DNA of 64,000 bases from Spirosoma endbachense (GCF_010233585.1 NZ_CP045997.1:6153001-6217000); one strand, 5' to 3'; numbered from the stretch's first letter, positions 44,629 through 56,588 are shown. The notes: generated by a model from the sequence alone, not told the origin. Program-made: numbers and translations.

Positions 44629-47600
44629 TTATACCGTCGCCCGTTTTTTGCTGCGGGCGAACTGTTCGCGTGACTCAGTGATCGACTCCAGTTCTTCTTT
44701 CGAACCAACAATCGCGCTCTGGTATCGGCGGAGACCCGTTCCTGCCGGAATCAGGTGACCAACAATAACGTTTTCTTTCAGACCTTCCAGCATGTCGCGC
44801 TTGCCACGGATAGAAGCTTCACTCAACACTTTCGTTGTTTCCTGGAAGGAAGCAGCCGAAATGAAGCTATCAGTACCCAGCGACGATTGTGTGATACCCA
44901 TCAGCGTTGGCTGCGAAACAGCGGCCATTGCATCACGGACAGTCACCAGCGTTAGATCACGACGTTTCAGGCTCGAATTTTCATCGCGCAGCTGACGGCT
45001 CGTTACGATCTGGCCAGGTTTGAAGTTTGGCGAATCGCCAGCGTCCATGACCACTTTCGCATCGAGAACTTTATCGTTTTCTTCACGGAATGCCCACTTG
45101 TCAACGACCTGACCTTCGAGGAAGTTGGTGTCTCCAGAGTCGATAATCTCAACTTTCTGCATCATTTGACGCACAATAGCTTCAATGTGCTTATCGTTGA
45201 TTTTTACGCCTTGCAGACGGTATACTTCCTGAATTTCGTTCACGAGATACTCCTGAACGGCAGTCGGGCCTTTGATAGCCAGAATATCGCTCGGCGTAAT
45301 GGCTCCGTCAGACAACGGTGCACCGGCCCGTACGAAGTCATTGTCCTGTACAAGGATAAACTTCGACAGTGGTACGAGGTACTTTTTCTTGGTGCCGTCT
45401 TTCGACTCGATGAAGATCTCGCGGTTACCCCGTTTGATCGTACCGTACGTAACAACACCATCAATTTCACTCACTACAGCCGGGTTTGATGGGTTCCGGG
45501 CTTCGAACAATTCCGTTACACGTGGCAGACCACCCGTAATATCACGGGTTTTACCAACGTTACGTGGAATTTTAGCCAGCGGTTGACCAGCCTTAATCGA
45601 TTGTCCTTCTTTTACAACAAGGCGCGAACCAACCGGCAGGTTATAGCCTTTCTGAAGCTGACCATTGCCTGTTTCGTCAAGATGCAGCAACAGCGAGCTT
45701 GTTCCACTCACAACAATTGCTGGGTTCTTGGCTTTATCACGGCTTTCGATAATCACCTTCTCCTGGAAGCCCGTCTGTTCATCAAACTCTTCGCGATAGG
45801 TGATACCATCTTCAATCGCGTCGAAGTTCAGTGTACCAGTCAGTTCCGACAGGATAACGGCGTTATAAGGGTCCCATGCGCAGATATCGTCACCTTTCTT
45901 CACCGTATCGCCGTCTTTCACCCGCAGGAACGCGCCATAAGGAACGTTATTGCTGATCAGAACGACATTACGGTCATTTGGATTAACAATCCGAATTTCA
46001 CCCGAACGACCCATAACGACCGTTTGAGCGTTGCCTTCGGAGTCTTCCGACTGTACTGTCCGCATTTCTTCAAATTCGATCAGACCATCGAATTTCGCTT
46101 TGATCGAGGCATCGACAGCAATGTTAGAGGCCGTACCACCAACGTGGAATGTACGCAGGGTTAACTGTGTACCTGGCTCACCAATGGACTGAGAAGCAAT
46201 TACGCCCACAGCTTCACCGATGTCTACCATGCGCCCCGATGCCAGGTTACGACCATAGCATTTTGCACAAACGCCCTGCCGTGACTCACAGGTCAATACC
46301 GAACGAATTTCAACCGTTTCGATACTGGTTTCGTCAATACGGGCAGCTACTTCTTCCGTAACAAGTTCACCCGAAGCAACAATCAACTCTTTCGACAGCG
46401 GATCGTAGATATCGTGAACCGTTGTACGACCAAGAATCCGTTCGGACAGTGGTTCAACGATGTCTTCGTTATCTTTCAGGGCCGAAACTTGCAGACCACG
46501 TAGCGTACCACAATCATCTTCACTGATGATAACATCCTGTGCTACATCGTGCAGACGACGGGTCAGGTATCCAGCATCAGCTGTTTTCAGAGCTGTATCG
46601 GCCAGACCTTTCCGAGCACCGTGCGTTGAGATAAAGTACTCCAATACGTCGAGACCTTCTTTGAAGTTCGACAGGATCGGGTTTTCGATAATCTCACCAA
46701 CAGAACCCTGCAGGTTTTTCTGTGGCTTAGCCATCAGACCACGCATACCACCCAACTGCCGAATCTGCTCGCGAGAACCACGGGCTCCCGAGTGCATCAT
46801 CATGTAAATTGAGTTGAATCCGCCCTGATCGGCTTCGAGCTGCTTCATCAGCGTCTCGGTCAGACGGGAATTTACGCGCGTCCAGATATCAATAACCTGG
46901 TTGTAACGTTCGTTCTCCGTAATCAGACCCATCAGGTAGTTGTCCCAAACGCTCTGTACTTCAGCCTTCGCTTCTTCAACGAGTCCCTGTTTAGCTTCAG
47001 GGATCATGACATCGCTCAAGCCGATTGACAACCCACCTCTAAACGCCATCTGGAACCCAAGTTCTTTGATTTCGTCGAGGAATTGAGCCGTACGCGCACC
47101 GCCCGAGATCTTGAAGATCAGTGCAATGATTTGTTGCAGCTTTTTCTTCGTCAGCAGTTCGTTGATATAGCCTACTTCTTCCGGTACAGCCTGGTTGAAC
47201 AACAACCGGCCAGCAACGGTGTCAATTACTTTATAAACCAGCTCACCACTTTCATCCCGGACTTTAACCCGACACTTAATGTTGGCGTGCTTGGAAACTT
47301 TACCTTCGTTGATGGCAATAATTACCTCCTCAGCACCGTAGAACGTCATTCCTTCACCCGAAATTGGATATTCAGGCGTGTTCTTACGACCTTTAGTTAC
47401 GTAATATAAGCCCAACACCATGTCCTGCGAAGGTACCGTAATCGGTGCACCGTTGGCAGGGTTCAGAATGTTGTGCGATGCCAGCATCAACAGCGAGGCT
47501 TCAAGGATAGCTTCCTGGCCCAGCGGCACGTGAACGGCCATCTGGTCACCGTCAAAGTCAGCGTTGAAAGCCGTACAGACGAGTGGGTGCAACTGAATTG

Positions 47601-48978
47601 CTTTCCCTTCGATCAGCTTCGGCTGGAATGCCTGGATACCCAGACGGTGCAGCGTTGGAGCCCGGTTCAACAGTACAGGGTGGCCTTTCAGCACGTTTTC
47701 CAGAATATCCCAGATAACAGGATCTTTCCGGTCAACGATCTTTTTCGCCGATTTCACTGTCTTAACGATACCCCGTTCGATAAGCTTCCGAATAACAAAC
47801 GGCTTGAATAATTCAGCAGCCATGTCTTTCGGCAAACCACACTCGTGCAGTTTCAGCTCAGGACCAACCACGATAACCGAACGACCGGAATAGTCGACAC
47901 GCTTACCGAGCAGGTTCTGACGGAAACGCCCTTGCTTACCCTTCAGCATGTCAGACAGAGACTTCAGGGCACGGTTACCTTCCGAACGAACAGCGTTCAC
48001 TTTCCGCGAGTTATCGAACAGTGAATCAACCGCTTCCTGCAACATCCGCTTTTCGTTACGGAGAATTACTTCTGGCGCTTTGATTTCGATCAGACGTTTC
48101 AGACGGTTGTTCCGAATGATTACCCGGCGATACAGGTCATTCAAATCGGAAGTTGCAAAACGACCACCGTCCAGTGGAACGAGCGGGCGCAACTCTGGGG
48201 GAATTACTGGTACCATCTTGATGATCATCCACTCTGGACGATTTTCAATCCGGCCGTTTGCCTCCCGGAACGCTTCGACAACTTTCAACCGCTTCAAGGC
48301 TTCAGCTTTCCGCTGTTGCGATGTGTCGGTTGCTGCTGAGTGACGCAGGGAATAAGACAGTTCGTCGAGATCAACGCGCGACAGTAACATTTCCAACGCT
48401 TCCGCCCCCATCTTTGCGATGAATTTATTCGGGTCTTTGTCGTCGAGGTGCTGGTTCGTGCTCGGCAGTTTGTCAATAATATCAAGGTACTCGTCTTCCG
48501 TCAGGAAATCGAGTTGGTTAATGCCGTCTTCGGCCTTCACACCTGGTTGAACTACGACATACCGTTCGTAGTAGATCACCTGATCGAGTTTTTTGGTCGA
48601 AAGACCCAGCAGATAACCGATTTTGTTCGGCAAGCTGCGGAAATACCAGATATGCGCAACAGGCACCACCAGTTCGATGTGGCCCATACGCTCCCGGCGA
48701 ACCTTTTTCTCGGTTACTTCAACACCGCAGCGATCGCAGATAATGCCTTTATAGCGTATCCGCTTATATTTACCGCAATGACATTCCCAGTCCTTCACTG
48801 GCCCGAAGATGCGCTCGCAGAACAAGCCACCCATTTCGGGTTTGTAGGTCCGGTAGTTGATCGTCTCCGGCTGTGTCACCTCGCCGTAGGAACTCTCCAA
48901 AATAGACTCTGGCGACGCCAAGCTGATCGTCACGCTGGCAAAGTCGCTATTGAGTTTCTTGTTCTTTTTGAACGACAT
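44629..48978 (-). CDS. rpoC: DNA-directed RNA polymerase beta' subunit
   Basis: 1449 residues. The N-terminal zinc ribbon has [20 protein letters not shown] (about 67-86). The catalytic magnesium loop [15 protein letters not shown] (about 470) carries the three Asp. The second zinc site lies near [16 protein letters not shown] (about 890). The bridge helix and trigger loop region and the clamp C-terminus ([13 protein letters not shown]) are intact. It follows rpoB with a 104-bp spacer containing an inverted repeat. Confidence 0.98.
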   Translation of the reverse strand: MSFKKNKKLNSDFASVTISLASPESILESSYGEVTQPETINYRTYKPEMGGLFCERIFGPVKDWECHCGKYKRIRYKGIICDRCGVEVTEKKVRRERMGHIELVVPVAHIWYFRSLPNKIGYLLGLSTKKLDQVIYYERYVVVQPGVKAEDGINQLDFLTEDEYLDIIDKLPSTNQHLDDKDPNKFIAKMGAEALEMLLSRVDLDELSYSLRHSAATDTSQQRKAEALKRLKVVEAFREANGRIENRPEWMIIKMVPVIPPELRPLVPLDGGRFATSDLNDLYRRVIIRNNRLKRLIEIKAPEVILRNEKRMLQEAVDSLFDNSRKVNAVRSEGNRALKSLSDMLKGKQGRFRQNLLGKRVDYSGRSVIVVGPELKLHECGLPKDMAAELFKPFVIRKLIERGIVKTVKSAKKIVDRKDPVIWDILENVLKGHPVLLNRAPTLHRLGIQAFQPKLIEGKAIQLHPLVCTAFNADFDGDQMAVHVPLGQEAILEASLLMLASHNILNPANGAPITVPSQDMVLGLYYVTKGRKNTPEYPISGEGMTFYGAEEVIIAINEGKVSKHANIKCRVKVRDESGELVYKVIDTVAGRLLFNQAVPEEVGYINELLTKKKLQQIIALIFKISGGARTAQFLDEIKELGFQMAFRGGLSIGLSDVMIPEAKQGLVEEAKAEVQSVWDNYLMGLITENERYNQVIDIWTRVNSRLTETLMKQLEADQGGFNSIYMMMHSGARGSREQIRQLGGMRGLMAKPQKNLQGSVGEIIENPILSNFKEGLDVLEYFISTHGARKGLADTALKTADAGYLTRRLHDVAQDVIISEDDCGTLRGLQVSALKDNEDIVEPLSERILGRTTVHDIYDPLSKELIVASGELVTEEVAARIDETSIETVEIRSVLTCESRQGVCAKCYGRNLASGRMVDIGEAVGVIASQSIGEPGTQLTLRTFHVGGTASNIAVDASIKAKFDGLIEFEEMRTVQSEDSEGNAQTVVMGRSGEIRIVNPNDRNVVLISNNVPYGAFLRVKDGDTVKKGDDICAWDPYNAVILSELTGTLNFDAIEDGITYREEFDEQTGFQEKVIIESRDKAKNPAIVVSGTSSLLLHLDETGNGQLQKGYNLPVGSRLVVKEGQSIKAGQPLAKIPRNVGKTRDITGGLPRVTELFEARNPSNPAVVSEIDGVVTYGTIKRGNREIFIESKDGTKKKYLVPLSKFILVQDNDFVRAGAPLSDGAITPSDILAIKGPTAVQEYLVNEIQEVYRLQGVKINDKHIEAIVRQMMQKVEIIDSGDTNFLEGQVVDKWAFREENDKVLDAKVVMDAGDSPNFKPGQIVTSRQLRDENSSLKRRDLTLVTVRDAMAAVSQPTLMGITQSSLGTDSFISAASFQETTKVLSEASIRGKRDMLEGLKENVIVGHLIPAGTGLRRYQSAIVGSKEELESITESREQFARSKKRATV

Positions 48979-49014
48979 TGGTTGGAGATTATAAGTTAAA
49001 ACGAGTAATAGTAA

Positions 49015-49071
49015 CGAGTATTGGTATTAGGAGCAGAAGACACTTACGCAGCTTCTCACTCCTAATACTCG
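49015..49071. repeat. Quasi-palindromic spacer hairpin, rpoB-rpoC
   Basis: TATTAGGAGCAGAAG (49025-49039) pairs with CTTCTCACTCCTAATA (49052-49067) with one indel. Surrounding GAGTATTGG, GAGTAATAG and AATACTCG words extend the dyad. It is transcribed between rpoB and rpoC. Confidence 0.65.
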
Positions 49072-49082
49072 CTTCTAATACT

Positions 49083-52000
49083 TTATTCAAGTGTAATTTC
49101 AAGTGCCAGACCACGCAATTCGTGAACGAGTACGTTGAACGACTCCGGAATATTCGGCTTCGGCAGGTTTTCACCTTTCACGATCGCTTCATATGCCTTC
49201 GCGCGGCCAACAACGTCATCCGACTTCACAGTCAGGATTTCCTGCAGGATGTTCGATGCCCCGAAGGCCTCCAACGCCCATACTTCCATCTCCCCGAACC
49301 GTTGACCACCAAACTGCGCCTTACCACCCAGTGGTTGCTGGGTAATGAGCGAGTAGGGCCCAATTGAACGAGCGTGCATCTTATCGTCCACCAGGTGTCC
49401 GAGTTTGAGCATGTAGATGATACCAACCGTTACTGGTTGATCGAAGCGGTCACCCGTCAGACCATTATAGAGGTATGTACGACCAAATGATGGCAAACCG
49501 GCAGCATCTAACTCATCAACAACTTGTTGTTCCGTAGCTCCGTCAAAAATTGGCGTTGCATACTTCCGATCCAGCTTCTGACCAGCCCATGCCAATACGG
49601 TTTCATAAATCTGCCCAAGGTTCATACGGGATGGCACGCCAAGCGGATTCAATACGATGTCGACTTTTGTTCCATCTTCCAGGAATGGCATGTCTTCATC
49701 CCGTACAATCCGGGCAACTACCCCTTTGTTACCGTGACGACCGGCCATCTTATCCCCTACTTTCAGCTTCCGCTTCTTGGCGATATAGACCTTAGCCAGT
49801 TTCACGATACCTGCTGGCAATTCATCACCAACTTCAAGCGTAAAGCGTTCACGCTTGAATCGGCCCGTAATTTCGCTCCGACGATTGTTGTAGTTCTTCA
49901 CCAGATGAACGATCATCTGATTCAGCTTATCATCGTCCGTCCAGCCATCCAAATTGACATCGATCAGGATGTTCGCTTCTTCTGGCACAGCGTAACCACT
50001 TTCGTCGCGGTATGAGTTCTTGTCAGGGAATAAGTTTTCCGTAATGTTCTTGCGGTTAAACTTCACGCCTTTGCTGACAATTTCGTCACCGAATTTATGC
50101 TTAACACCCACGCTGGTTTTGCCATCGAGCAGTGTAACCACTTTTTCGATCATGCGGGCACGGAAGTCATTCAGCTCACGGCCGTATTTCTTCATCAGTG
50201 CTTTCACTTCGTCTTTGTGCTTACCCCGGTCTTCTTTAGCCGGACGCGCAAATAACTTAGTGTCAATAACAACGCCTTTCAATGACGGTGGTGCCTTTTT
50301 AGAAGCATCTTTCACGTCACCGGCTTTGTCACCGAAGATAGCACGGAGCAGTTTTTCTTCTGGCGTAGGATCGCTCTCTCCTTTTGGTGTAATCTTACCA
50401 ATCAGAATATCGCCTTCCTTCACTTCTGTACCAATACGAACGATACCGTTTTCGTCGAGGTTACGAACCGTTTCTTCGCTCACGTTCGGAATTTCGGAGG
50501 TTAGTTCCTCTTCACCACGCTTCGTGTCGCGTACTTCCAGTTCAAATTCTTCGATGTGGATCGAGGTGAAAATATCTTCACGAACAACCCGCTCCGAAAT
50601 CACAATAGCATCCTCGAAGTTGTACCCTTGCCATGGCATGAAGGCAACCTTCATGTTCCGGCCAAGTGCTAATTCGCCAGCCTGTGTAGCATAGCCTTCG
50701 CAGAGTACATCGCCCTTCTTCACTTTCTGGCCTTTCAGGACAGTTGGTTTGAGGTTGATGCAAGTATCCTGGTTCGTCCGGCGGAATTTGATCAGATTAT
50801 AAGTCTTCCGGTCTTCATCGAATGTTACGGCCAGTTGATCATCATCAAGCTCGTAGCGAACTACGATTTTGGTTGAATCGACAAACTCAATAACACCATC
50901 AGCTTCTGCAATAACCAGCGTCCGTGAATCAACAGCTACGCGTCCTTCCAGACCTGTTCCTACAATTGGAGCTTCCGGGCGGAGCAGTGGAACTGCCTGA
51001 CGCTGCATGTTCGATCCCATCAGGGCGCGGTTCGCATCGTCGTGCTCAAGGAACGGAATCATGGAAGCAGCTACCGATACAATTTGGTTCGGCGCTATAT
51101 CCATGAATGTTACATTCGCAGGCTCAGCCATTGGGAAGTCACCTTCGAAACGGGCCTTCAGACGATCAACCTGGAAGTTACCCTTATCATCGATACCGGC
51201 GTTTGCCTGAGCGATATAGTGCGTATCTTCTTCTTCAGCCGTCAGGTACATTACAGGCTTATCCATTGACACCTTACCGTTTTCAATGATACGATATGGC
51301 GTTTCGATAAAGCCCATGCTATTGATTTTAGCATAGACGCAAAGTGACGAAATCAGACCGATGTTCGGACCTTCCGGGGTTTCAATGGTACACAGACGAC
51401 CGTAGTGCGTATAGTGTACGTCACGAACCTCAAAGCCAGCCCGTTCGCGCGACAGACCACCGGGTCCAAGAGCCGACATACGACGCTTGTGCGTCACTTC
51501 GGCTAGTGGGTTCGTCTGGTCCATGAACTGCGACAGCTGGTTTGTTCCAAAGAACGAATTGATCACCGACGACAAAGTCCGGGCGTTAATCAGGTCAACG
51601 GGTTTAAAGTCCTCGTTATCCCGTACGTTCATCCGTTCTTTGATTGTCCGGGCCATCCGGGCCAAACCAACACCAAACTGGGCATATAACTGCTCACCTA
51701 CAGTCCGGACACGCCGGTTGCTGAGGTGGTCAATATCATCGACAACGGCTTTCGAGTTAATCAGGCCAATCAGGTACTTCACGATAGAAACAATATCTTC
51801 TGTCGTTAGAACCTTCATCTCCGAAGAAATGTCGAGACCGAGTTTTTTGTTAATCCGGTAACGGCCTACATCACCAAGATCATACCGTTTGTCTGAAAAG
51901 AACAGACTCTGGATGATTTCCCGAGCGGTTTGCTCATCGGGTGCGTCAGCATTCCGAAGCTGCCGATAGATTTGCTCAACGGCCTCTTTTTCAGAGTTTG

Positions 52001-52952
52001 AGCTGTCTTTCTGCAGCGTATTATAAATGATATTATAATCGGCCATATTCATGTCCTCCTTATGCAGGATGACTGACTTCTGACCTGAGTCCGTAATTAC
52101 ATCGATATCGTCCGCCGAGATAGCCGAGTCACGCTCAAGCAATACTTCGTTCCGGCTAATCGAAACTACTTCACCTGTGTCCTCGTCAACGAAGTCTTCG
52201 GTCCATGTACGCAGCACCCGGGCAGCTAACCGGCGACCGATCGCTTTTTTCAGGTTTGCTGGCGTTGCCGGTACTTCTTCCGATAGACCAAACAGATCAA
52301 GAATGTCTTTATCTGACCCAAAACCAATTGCACGTAACAGCGTTGTAACCGGGAATTTCTTCTTCCGGTCGATGTACGCATACATGACGTTGTTAACGTC
52401 TGTCGAGAACTCAATCCAGGACCCTTTAAATGGAATAATCCGGGCTGAATAGAGTTTGGTGCCATTTGTGTGCTTGCTCATGGAGAAGAACACACCCGGC
52501 GAACGGTGCAATTGTGAAACAATAACCCGTTCTGCTCCGTTAATGACGAAGGAGCCTTTCTCGGTCATATACGGAATGTTACCCAGGAATACCTCCTGCT
52601 CGATCGTTTCAAAATCCTCGTTATCAGGATCGTTATTCGACAGGCGCAGCTTGGCTTTCAAAGGCACCGAATACGTTAACCCCCGATCAATAGACTCGTC
52701 AACGGAGTATTTCGGTGGATCAACAGAGTAATCAATGAACTCCAGCTTGAAATTCTCGCGGGAGTCTGAAATTGGGAAGTTTTCCTGAAAAACCTTGAAT
52801 AATCCTTCCTCCGAACGTTGATTCGAGGGGGTATCAAGCTGGAAAAAATCTTTGAAGGATTTTACTTGAATATCCAAAAAATCTGGATACCCAATCACTG
52901 GCTGAATCGTCGCAAAATTTTTGCGCGTACTGATTTTCGCGTTTGTAGCCAA
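49083..52952 (-). CDS. rpoB: DNA-directed RNA polymerase beta subunit
   Basis: 1289 residues, complete. The rifampicin-binding segment [20 protein letters not shown] then RMSALGPGG keeps the D, H and S residues of the sensitive enzyme. The catalytic-face motifs [15 protein letters not shown] and [17 protein letters not shown] and the C-terminal [19 protein letters not shown] are present. It is downstream of rplL past an attenuator-like hairpin. Confidence 0.98.
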   Translation of the reverse strand: MATNAKISTRKNFATIQPVIGYPDFLDIQVKSFKDFFQLDTPSNQRSEEGLFKVFQENFPISDSRENFKLEFIDYSVDPPKYSVDESIDRGLTYSVPLKAKLRLSNNDPDNEDFETIEQEVFLGNIPYMTEKGSFVINGAERVIVSQLHRSPGVFFSMSKHTNGTKLYSARIIPFKGSWIEFSTDVNNVMYAYIDRKKKFPVTTLLRAIGFGSDKDILDLFGLSEEVPATPANLKKAIGRRLAARVLRTWTEDFVDEDTGEVVSISRNEVLLERDSAISADDIDVITDSGQKSVILHKEDMNMADYNIIYNTLQKDSSNSEKEAVEQIYRQLRNADAPDEQTAREIIQSLFFSDKRYDLGDVGRYRINKKLGLDISSEMKVLTTEDIVSIVKYLIGLINSKAVVDDIDHLSNRRVRTVGEQLYAQFGVGLARMARTIKERMNVRDNEDFKPVDLINARTLSSVINSFFGTNQLSQFMDQTNPLAEVTHKRRMSALGPGGLSRERAGFEVRDVHYTHYGRLCTIETPEGPNIGLISSLCVYAKINSMGFIETPYRIIENGKVSMDKPVMYLTAEEEDTHYIAQANAGIDDKGNFQVDRLKARFEGDFPMAEPANVTFMDIAPNQIVSVAASMIPFLEHDDANRALMGSNMQRQAVPLLRPEAPIVGTGLEGRVAVDSRTLVIAEADGVIEFVDSTKIVVRYELDDDQLAVTFDEDRKTYNLIKFRRTNQDTCINLKPTVLKGQKVKKGDVLCEGYATQAGELALGRNMKVAFMPWQGYNFEDAIVISERVVREDIFTSIHIEEFELEVRDTKRGEEELTSEIPNVSEETVRNLDENGIVRIGTEVKEGDILIGKITPKGESDPTPEEKLLRAIFGDKAGDVKDASKKAPPSLKGVVIDTKLFARPAKEDRGKHKDEVKALMKKYGRELNDFRARMIEKVVTLLDGKTSVGVKHKFGDEIVSKGVKFNRKNITENLFPDKNSYRDESGYAVPEEANILIDVNLDGWTDDDKLNQMIVHLVKNYNNRRSEITGRFKRERFTLEVGDELPAGIVKLAKVYIAKKRKLKVGDKMAGRHGNKGVVARIVRDEDMPFLEDGTKVDIVLNPLGVPSRMNLGQIYETVLAWAGQKLDRKYATPIFDGATEQQVVDELDAAGLPSFGRTYLYNGLTGDRFDQPVTVGIIYMLKLGHLVDDKMHARSIGPYSLITQQPLGGKAQFGGQRFGEMEVWALEAFGASNILQEILTVKSDDVVGRAKAYEAIVKGENLPKPNIPESFNVLVHELRGLALEITLE

Positions 52953-53123
52953 GATTGTTCTTCGTTTAGTTGCGTAACCGATTCTCTATGAGCGCGTTGT
53001 GAAGATTTACAACGGCACCCGAACTAAGCGGTCATTCAGGCCCCGGGCGTCACCCAACCTAAGGGGCGTGAATAGACAACGTAATGCAATACGAATAAGT
53101 TTGTCTTTTGCAAGGGCATAGAC

Positions 53124-53180
53124 AAAAAAGTCTCCAAACAGGAAAAGACCAGACGTTGGTCTGGCCTCCCCTGCCTGGAG
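53124..53180 (-). terminator. Attenuator-like double hairpin between rplL and rpoB
   Basis: Outer arms CTCCAAACAGG (53132-53142) and CCTGCCTGGAG (53170-53180) pair with two mismatches. They enclose the inner stem CCAGAC/GTCTGG (53149-53154, 53159-53164). Six U follow on the minus strand (53124-53129). It is placed like the E. coli rplL-rpoB attenuator and would lower rpoBC relative to ribosomal protein output. Confidence 0.65.
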
Positions 53181-53202
53181 CGATATACGATCAAGTGGTT
53201 GC

Positions 53203-53589
53203 TTACTTAACTTCTACTTCAGCACCAGCTTCTTCGAGTTGTTTCCGCAGTGCTTCTGCTTCGTCTTTGCTAACGCCTTCTTTAACTGGTTTCGGTGCTG
53301 TATCGACTAATTCTTTAGCCTCTTTCAGTCCCAGACCTGTCAGGTCTTTAACCAGTTTCACAACAGCTAGTTTAGCAGCACCAGCCGCTTTTAAAACTAC
53401 GTCGAACGAAGTTTTCTCAGCAACAGCTGGAGCAGCATCACCGCCACCTGCAGCACCACCAGCTACCATTACGGGAGCGGCAGCAGCCGGCTCAATTCCG
53501 TACTCATCCTTCAGGATAGCAGCCAGTTCGTTAACTTCTTTAACCGTCAGGCTTACAAGCTGCTCAGCGAACGCTTTCAAATCTGCCAT
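53203..53589 (-). CDS. rplL: 50S ribosomal protein L7/L12
   Basis: 128 residues. The multi-copy stalk protein that recruits GTPase factors. An N-terminal dimerisation helix ([20 protein letters not shown]), an Ala/Gly-rich hinge ([20 protein letters not shown]) and the C-terminal domain ([20 protein letters not shown]) are in order. Normal position after rplJ. Confidence 0.98.
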   Translation of the reverse strand: MADLKAFAEQLVSLTVKEVNELAAILKDEYGIEPAAAAPVMVAGGAAGGGDAAPAVAEKTSFDVVLKAAGAAKLAVVKLVKDLTGLGLKEAKELVDTAPKPVKEGVSKDEAEALRKQLEEAGAEVEVK

Positions 53590-53624
53590 TGTAGTATTTT
53601 CTTAATTTGATTGTGATACGATTT

Positions 53625-53697
53625 GTTAATAGCGCGGGGCGAAGCCCGCTTTTTAGTGTCGAAAGATGCGGGCTTATGTCATTATGACGAACCCCGC
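53625..53697 (-). repeat. GC-rich hairpin in the rplJ-rplL spacer
   Basis: GCGGG/CCCGC words recur: a compact GCGGGCTTCGCCCCGC hairpin plus flanking CCCGCAT and ATGCGGG words that can pair with each other. It may adjust L10:L12 stoichiometry by RNA processing or stability. Confidence 0.5.
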
Positions 53698-53704
53698 ATT
53701 ACAG

Positions 53705-54238
53705 CTAAGCTGCTTCCTCGCGCTCCGACAACGTTTTGAGGATACCAGCCAGTTTGTTACCACCACCCTGCAATGCCGAGATGACATTTTTGGCAGGTGA
53801 TTGCAACAGGCCGATAATTTCGCCGATCAGTTCCTGCTTACTCTTCAGTGAGATGAGCGTATCAAGTTGGTCAGCGCCAATAAACAGGCTATAATCAATC
53901 GATGCAGCCTTCAGTTGCAGTTTATCATTTGTTCTACGGAACTCCTTGATAAGCTGCGCCGGTGCTTTACCATTTTCAGGGTGAAACATCACCGCTGACT
54001 GGCCATGCAGCACCGTTTCGTTGAACGGCGTAAAATCCGTATCCAGGGTTTCGAGTGCTTTTTTGATGAAGGAATTCTTCACCACTTTGTACTCGATGCC
54101 CCGCTCAAAACACATCCGACGGAGATTGTTGGTTTCAGCAACCGTCATGCCATTGGCTTCCGTGATGTAGAAGAAGGGAATGCGCTGAAACTTGTCAGTT
54201 AATTCCTCAATAATCGCTCCTTTTTCCTCGCGCTTCAT
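53705..54238 (-). CDS. rplJ: 50S ribosomal protein L10
   Basis: 177 residues. Stalk base that anchors L7/L12 dimers. The N-terminal rRNA-binding domain (MKREEKGAIIEELTDKFQRI) and C-terminal helix are complete. It starts 3 bp downstream of the rplA stop codon. Confidence 0.98.
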   Translation of the reverse strand: MKREEKGAIIEELTDKFQRIPFFYITEANGMTVAETNNLRRMCFERGIEYKVVKNSFIKKALETLDTDFTPFNETVLHGQSAVMFHPENGKAPAQLIKEFRRTNDKLQLKAASIDYSLFIGADQLDTLISLKSKQELIGEIIGLLQSPAKNVISALQGGGNKLAGILKTLSEREEAA

Positions 54239-54241
54239 GGC

Positions 54242-54940
54242 TTAAATTCCGGCGACTGTGCCTTTATCAATATTTACTCCCGGACTCATTGTGCTCGACA
54301 GGTAGATTGTCTTCACGTATGTACCTTTCGCCGATGAAGGCTTCAGGCGCATCAGAGTCGATATAACTTCCTGAGCGTTTTCGGCCAGTTTTTCCGGCGT
54401 AAACGACACTTTACCAATACTGGTGTGAATAATACCGGTTTTGTCAACTTTAAAGTCGATTTTACCAGCTTTCACCTCGCGAACAGCCTTTGCTACGTCA
54501 GGTGTTACCGTACCCGATTTCGGGTTCGGCATCAGACCACGTGGACCCAGAACTTTACCCAGCCGACCAACTTTAGCCATTACGTTCGGCATCGTGATAA
54601 TCACGTCAACGTCCGTCCAGCCTTGTTCGATCTTCTGAATGTAATCATCCAGCCCTACGTAATCGGCACCTGCCTCTTTCGCTTCGTTCTCCTTGTCCGG
54701 GGTGCAAAGCACCAGAACGCGAACCGTTTTACCCGTACCATGTGGCAACGTAGCTACGCCACGTACCATTTGGTCGGCTTTACGCGGATCAACGCCTAAC
54801 CGTACATCAATATCCACGGAAGCGTCGAATTTAGTGTACGAAATCTCCTTCAGAATAGAAGCTGCTTGTTCCAGCGAGTATTCTTTGGCAGCGTCGTACT
54901 TCGACTGAGCTTCCTTTTGTTTTTTCGTTAACTTAGCCAT
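54242..54940 (-). CDS. rplA: 50S ribosomal protein L1
   Basis: 232 residues. Mobile L1 stalk protein for tRNA ejection and, in many bacteria, translational repressor of rplKA. Signature [19 protein letters not shown] is present, with [14 protein letters not shown] in the central domain. Confidence 0.98.
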   Translation of the reverse strand: MAKLTKKQKEAQSKYDAAKEYSLEQAASILKEISYTKFDASVDIDVRLGVDPRKADQMVRGVATLPHGTGKTVRVLVLCTPDKENEAKEAGADYVGLDDYIQKIEQGWTDVDVIITMPNVMAKVGRLGKVLGPRGLMPNPKSGTVTPDVAKAVREVKAGKIDFKVDKTGIIHTSIGKVSFTPEKLAENAQEVISTLMRLKPSSAKGTYVKTIYLSSTMSPGVNIDKGTVAGI

Positions 54941-54965
54941 TTCTGTGTTTGCCTGGGCAAGTCTA

Positions 54966-55409
54966 TTAGTTCTCGAATGGCGCAGCGCCAGTCACCGTAA
55001 TTCCCATGCTGCGGGCCGTTCCGGCCACTTGCTTCATTGCAGACTCTACCGTGAAAGCGTTCAAATCGGGCATTTTCGTTTCAGCGATTGTCCGGATTTG
55101 ATCCCATGATACAGAGCCAACTTTGTTGCGGTTTGGTTGAGCAGAGCCACTTTTCAGTTTAGCCGCTTCCATCAGCAGAATTGGTGCTGGCGGAGTTTTG
55201 ATGACGAAATCAAAGGATTTATCCTTATAGTACGTAATCAAAACCGGCAATACCATACCTACTTTATCCTGCGTACGGCCATTGAACTGCTTGCAGAATT
55301 CCATGATATTTAAACCTTTGGAACCAAGCGCCGGACCGATCGGAGGTGAGGGGTTAGCCTGCCCGCCTTTGACTTGCAGCTTTACATAGCCACCTACTTC
55401 TTTTGCCAT
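54966..55409 (-). CDS. rplK: 50S ribosomal protein L11
   Basis: 147 residues. GTPase-centre protein. The proline-rich N-terminal domain ([20 protein letters not shown]) and the C-terminal RNA-binding domain ([20 protein letters not shown]) are intact. Located between nusG and rplA. Confidence 0.98.
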   Translation of the reverse strand: MAKEVGGYVKLQVKGGQANPSPPIGPALGSKGLNIMEFCKQFNGRTQDKVGMVLPVLITYYKDKSFDFVIKTPPAPILLMEAAKLKSGSAQPNRNKVGSVSWDQIRTIAETKMPDLNAFTVESAMKQVAGTARSMGITVTGAAPFEN

Positions 55410-55422
55410 CGTATTAAAAGTT

Positions 55423-55480
55423 GTGATTTATGAAGTCTGATGCCTGATTTATTAGTCACATTCATAAAATCAGACCCATT
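55423..55480. repeat. Quasi-palindromic words in the nusG-rplK spacer
   Basis: TGATTTAT/ATAAAATCA and TCTGAT/ATCAGA words form a weaker dyad than in other spacers. The rest of this 151-bp spacer shows no gene. Confidence 0.4.
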
Positions 55481-55560
55481 CACCATGAACCAGGCTGTTT
55501 TAGTCATTTGTCCTCTGAGGGAAGCATAGGAGGCCTGACCAATTGAAAGCCAATTTTTGA

Positions 55561-56121
55561 TTAGCTTTCTTTTTCTACTTGTGCGTAACTGAGTTCTACC
55601 GGAGTACTCCGGCCAAATATCTTTACAACGACGTTCAATTTCTTCCGGTCGTCGAATACTTCTTCTACGGTGCCAATGAAACCGCCAAACGGTCCATCAA
55701 CAACTTTTACATTTTCACCTTTGAGGTAACCTACAGTTGGAGCTGCAACTTCCTGTGCTTCTTCCTCCATCCGGCCCAGCATACGATTAACTTCTGATTG
55801 CCGTAACGGAACTGGAACTTTAGTCGTTGTACCTGCCTGCGAATTTCCCAGAAATCCCAGAACACCTGGCATGTTCAGGATCAGATCGAGCGCACGGTTA
55901 TTACCCAAATCGGCCGAAATCATGATATAGCCCGGAAAAAACGATTTCTCACGAACCCGTTTCTTGCCATTACGCATTTCGTACACCTTCTCCGAAGGAA
56001 TAAGAACCTGCGGGATGATTTCATCCAACTTTTGCCGGATAATTTCGTTATCGAGATAGGATTTGATCTTCTTCTCCTGTCCTGATACCGCCCGAATGAC
56101 GTACCACTGTATGCCGCTCAT
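55561..56121 (-). CDS. nusG: Transcription antitermination protein NusG
   Basis: 186 residues. The NGN domain (MSGIQWYVIRAVSGQEKKIK, with RVREKSFFPGYIMI) binds the RNA polymerase clamp. The C-terminal KOW domain (GENVKVVDGPFGGFIGTVEE) links to S10 or Rho. Located between secE and rplK as usual. Confidence 0.98.
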   Translation of the reverse strand: MSGIQWYVIRAVSGQEKKIKSYLDNEIIRQKLDEIIPQVLIPSEKVYEMRNGKKRVREKSFFPGYIMISADLGNNRALDLILNMPGVLGFLGNSQAGTTTKVPVPLRQSEVNRMLGRMEEEAQEVAAPTVGYLKGENVKVVDGPFGGFIGTVEEVFDDRKKLNVVVKIFGRSTPVELSYAQVEKES

Positions 56122-56130
56122 ATTGGTAAA

Positions 56131-56200
56131 GATTTATGATTGTTGATTTTTTGACGTATGATTTCTGTCAATCATAAATCAGCAATCCCAAATCATACGT
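56131..56200. repeat. Interleaved inverted repeats in the secE-nusG spacer
   Basis: Two perfect pairs overlap in the order A-B-A'-B': GATTTATGATTG (56131-56142) with CAATCATAAATC (56169-56180), and ACGTATGATTT (56154-56164) with AAATCATACGT (56190-56200). They cannot both form simple hairpins, so they are alternative folds or a pseudoknot. Confidence 0.7.
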
Positions 56201-56391
56201 TAGAATGACTGATAAAATGCATTCAGTCCGTTCTCAAATACTAAATCAATTAACCCGACCAATAGCGCAAAAATCAGCGATGCTACCAATACCAGCGTTG
56301 AACTGGATTGCAGATCGCCGAATTTAGGCCAAGTCACGTTATGCTGAACCTCCTCCCAAGAGGCTTTCAGAAACGATATAAACTTGTCCAT
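56200..56391 (-). CDS. secE: Protein translocase subunit SecE
   Basis: 63 residues, the short single-helix form. An amphipathic N-terminal helix (KFISFLKASWEEVQHNVTWP, with the conserved W..V.WP) precedes one transmembrane segment. It clamps SecY. It lies directly after tRNA-Trp. Confidence 0.96.
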   Translation of the reverse strand: MDKFISFLKASWEEVQHNVTWPKFGDLQSSSTLVLVASLIFALLVGLIDLVFENGLNAFYQSF

Positions 56392-56405
56392 TGTATGTAA
56401 GGGAT

Positions 56406-56479
56406 TGGCACGGGTGGAGAGATTCGAACTCCCATCAACGGTTTTGGAGACCGCTATTCTACCCTTGAACTACACCCGT
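56406..56479 (-). tRNA. tRNA-Trp (anticodon CCA)
   Basis: 74 nt including an encoded CCA (56406-56408). The acceptor ACGGGTG/CACCCGT is perfect, the discriminator is G, the anticodon loop TCTCCAAA-type gives CCA, and the T-arm has AGTTCGAA. Placement before secE-nusG is common in Bacteroidota. Confidence 0.96.
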
Positions 56480-56518
56480 ATTGAAAAACCGAACCGGCGT
56501 GCTTCCGAATTCGGACTG

Positions 56519-56547
56519 CAAAAGTACGAAATAATATCAAAAAACAA
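56519..56547 (-). promoter_or_regulatory. Promoter of the tRNA-Trp-secE-nusG-rplKAJL-rpoBC unit
   Basis: -7 TACTTTTG (56519-56526) and -33 TTG (56545-56547) are 18 bp apart. The -33 lies inside the tuf terminator stem. Confidence 0.68.
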
Positions 56548-56577
56548 GTGCACCCCGTAAAGAAATGCACTTGTTTT
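56541..56577 (-). terminator. Terminator after tuf
   Basis: Perfect 12-bp arms AAAACAAGTGCA (56541-56552) and TGCACTTGTTTT (56566-56577), with a U-run on the minus strand. Confidence 0.82.
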
Positions 56578-56588
56578 GAATTACTTAC

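Noticed and set aside
44370..44711. Minus-strand ORF bridging the rpoC end and the transglutaminase start
   Set aside because: It crosses the rpoC terminator and overlaps two better-supported genes in other frames.
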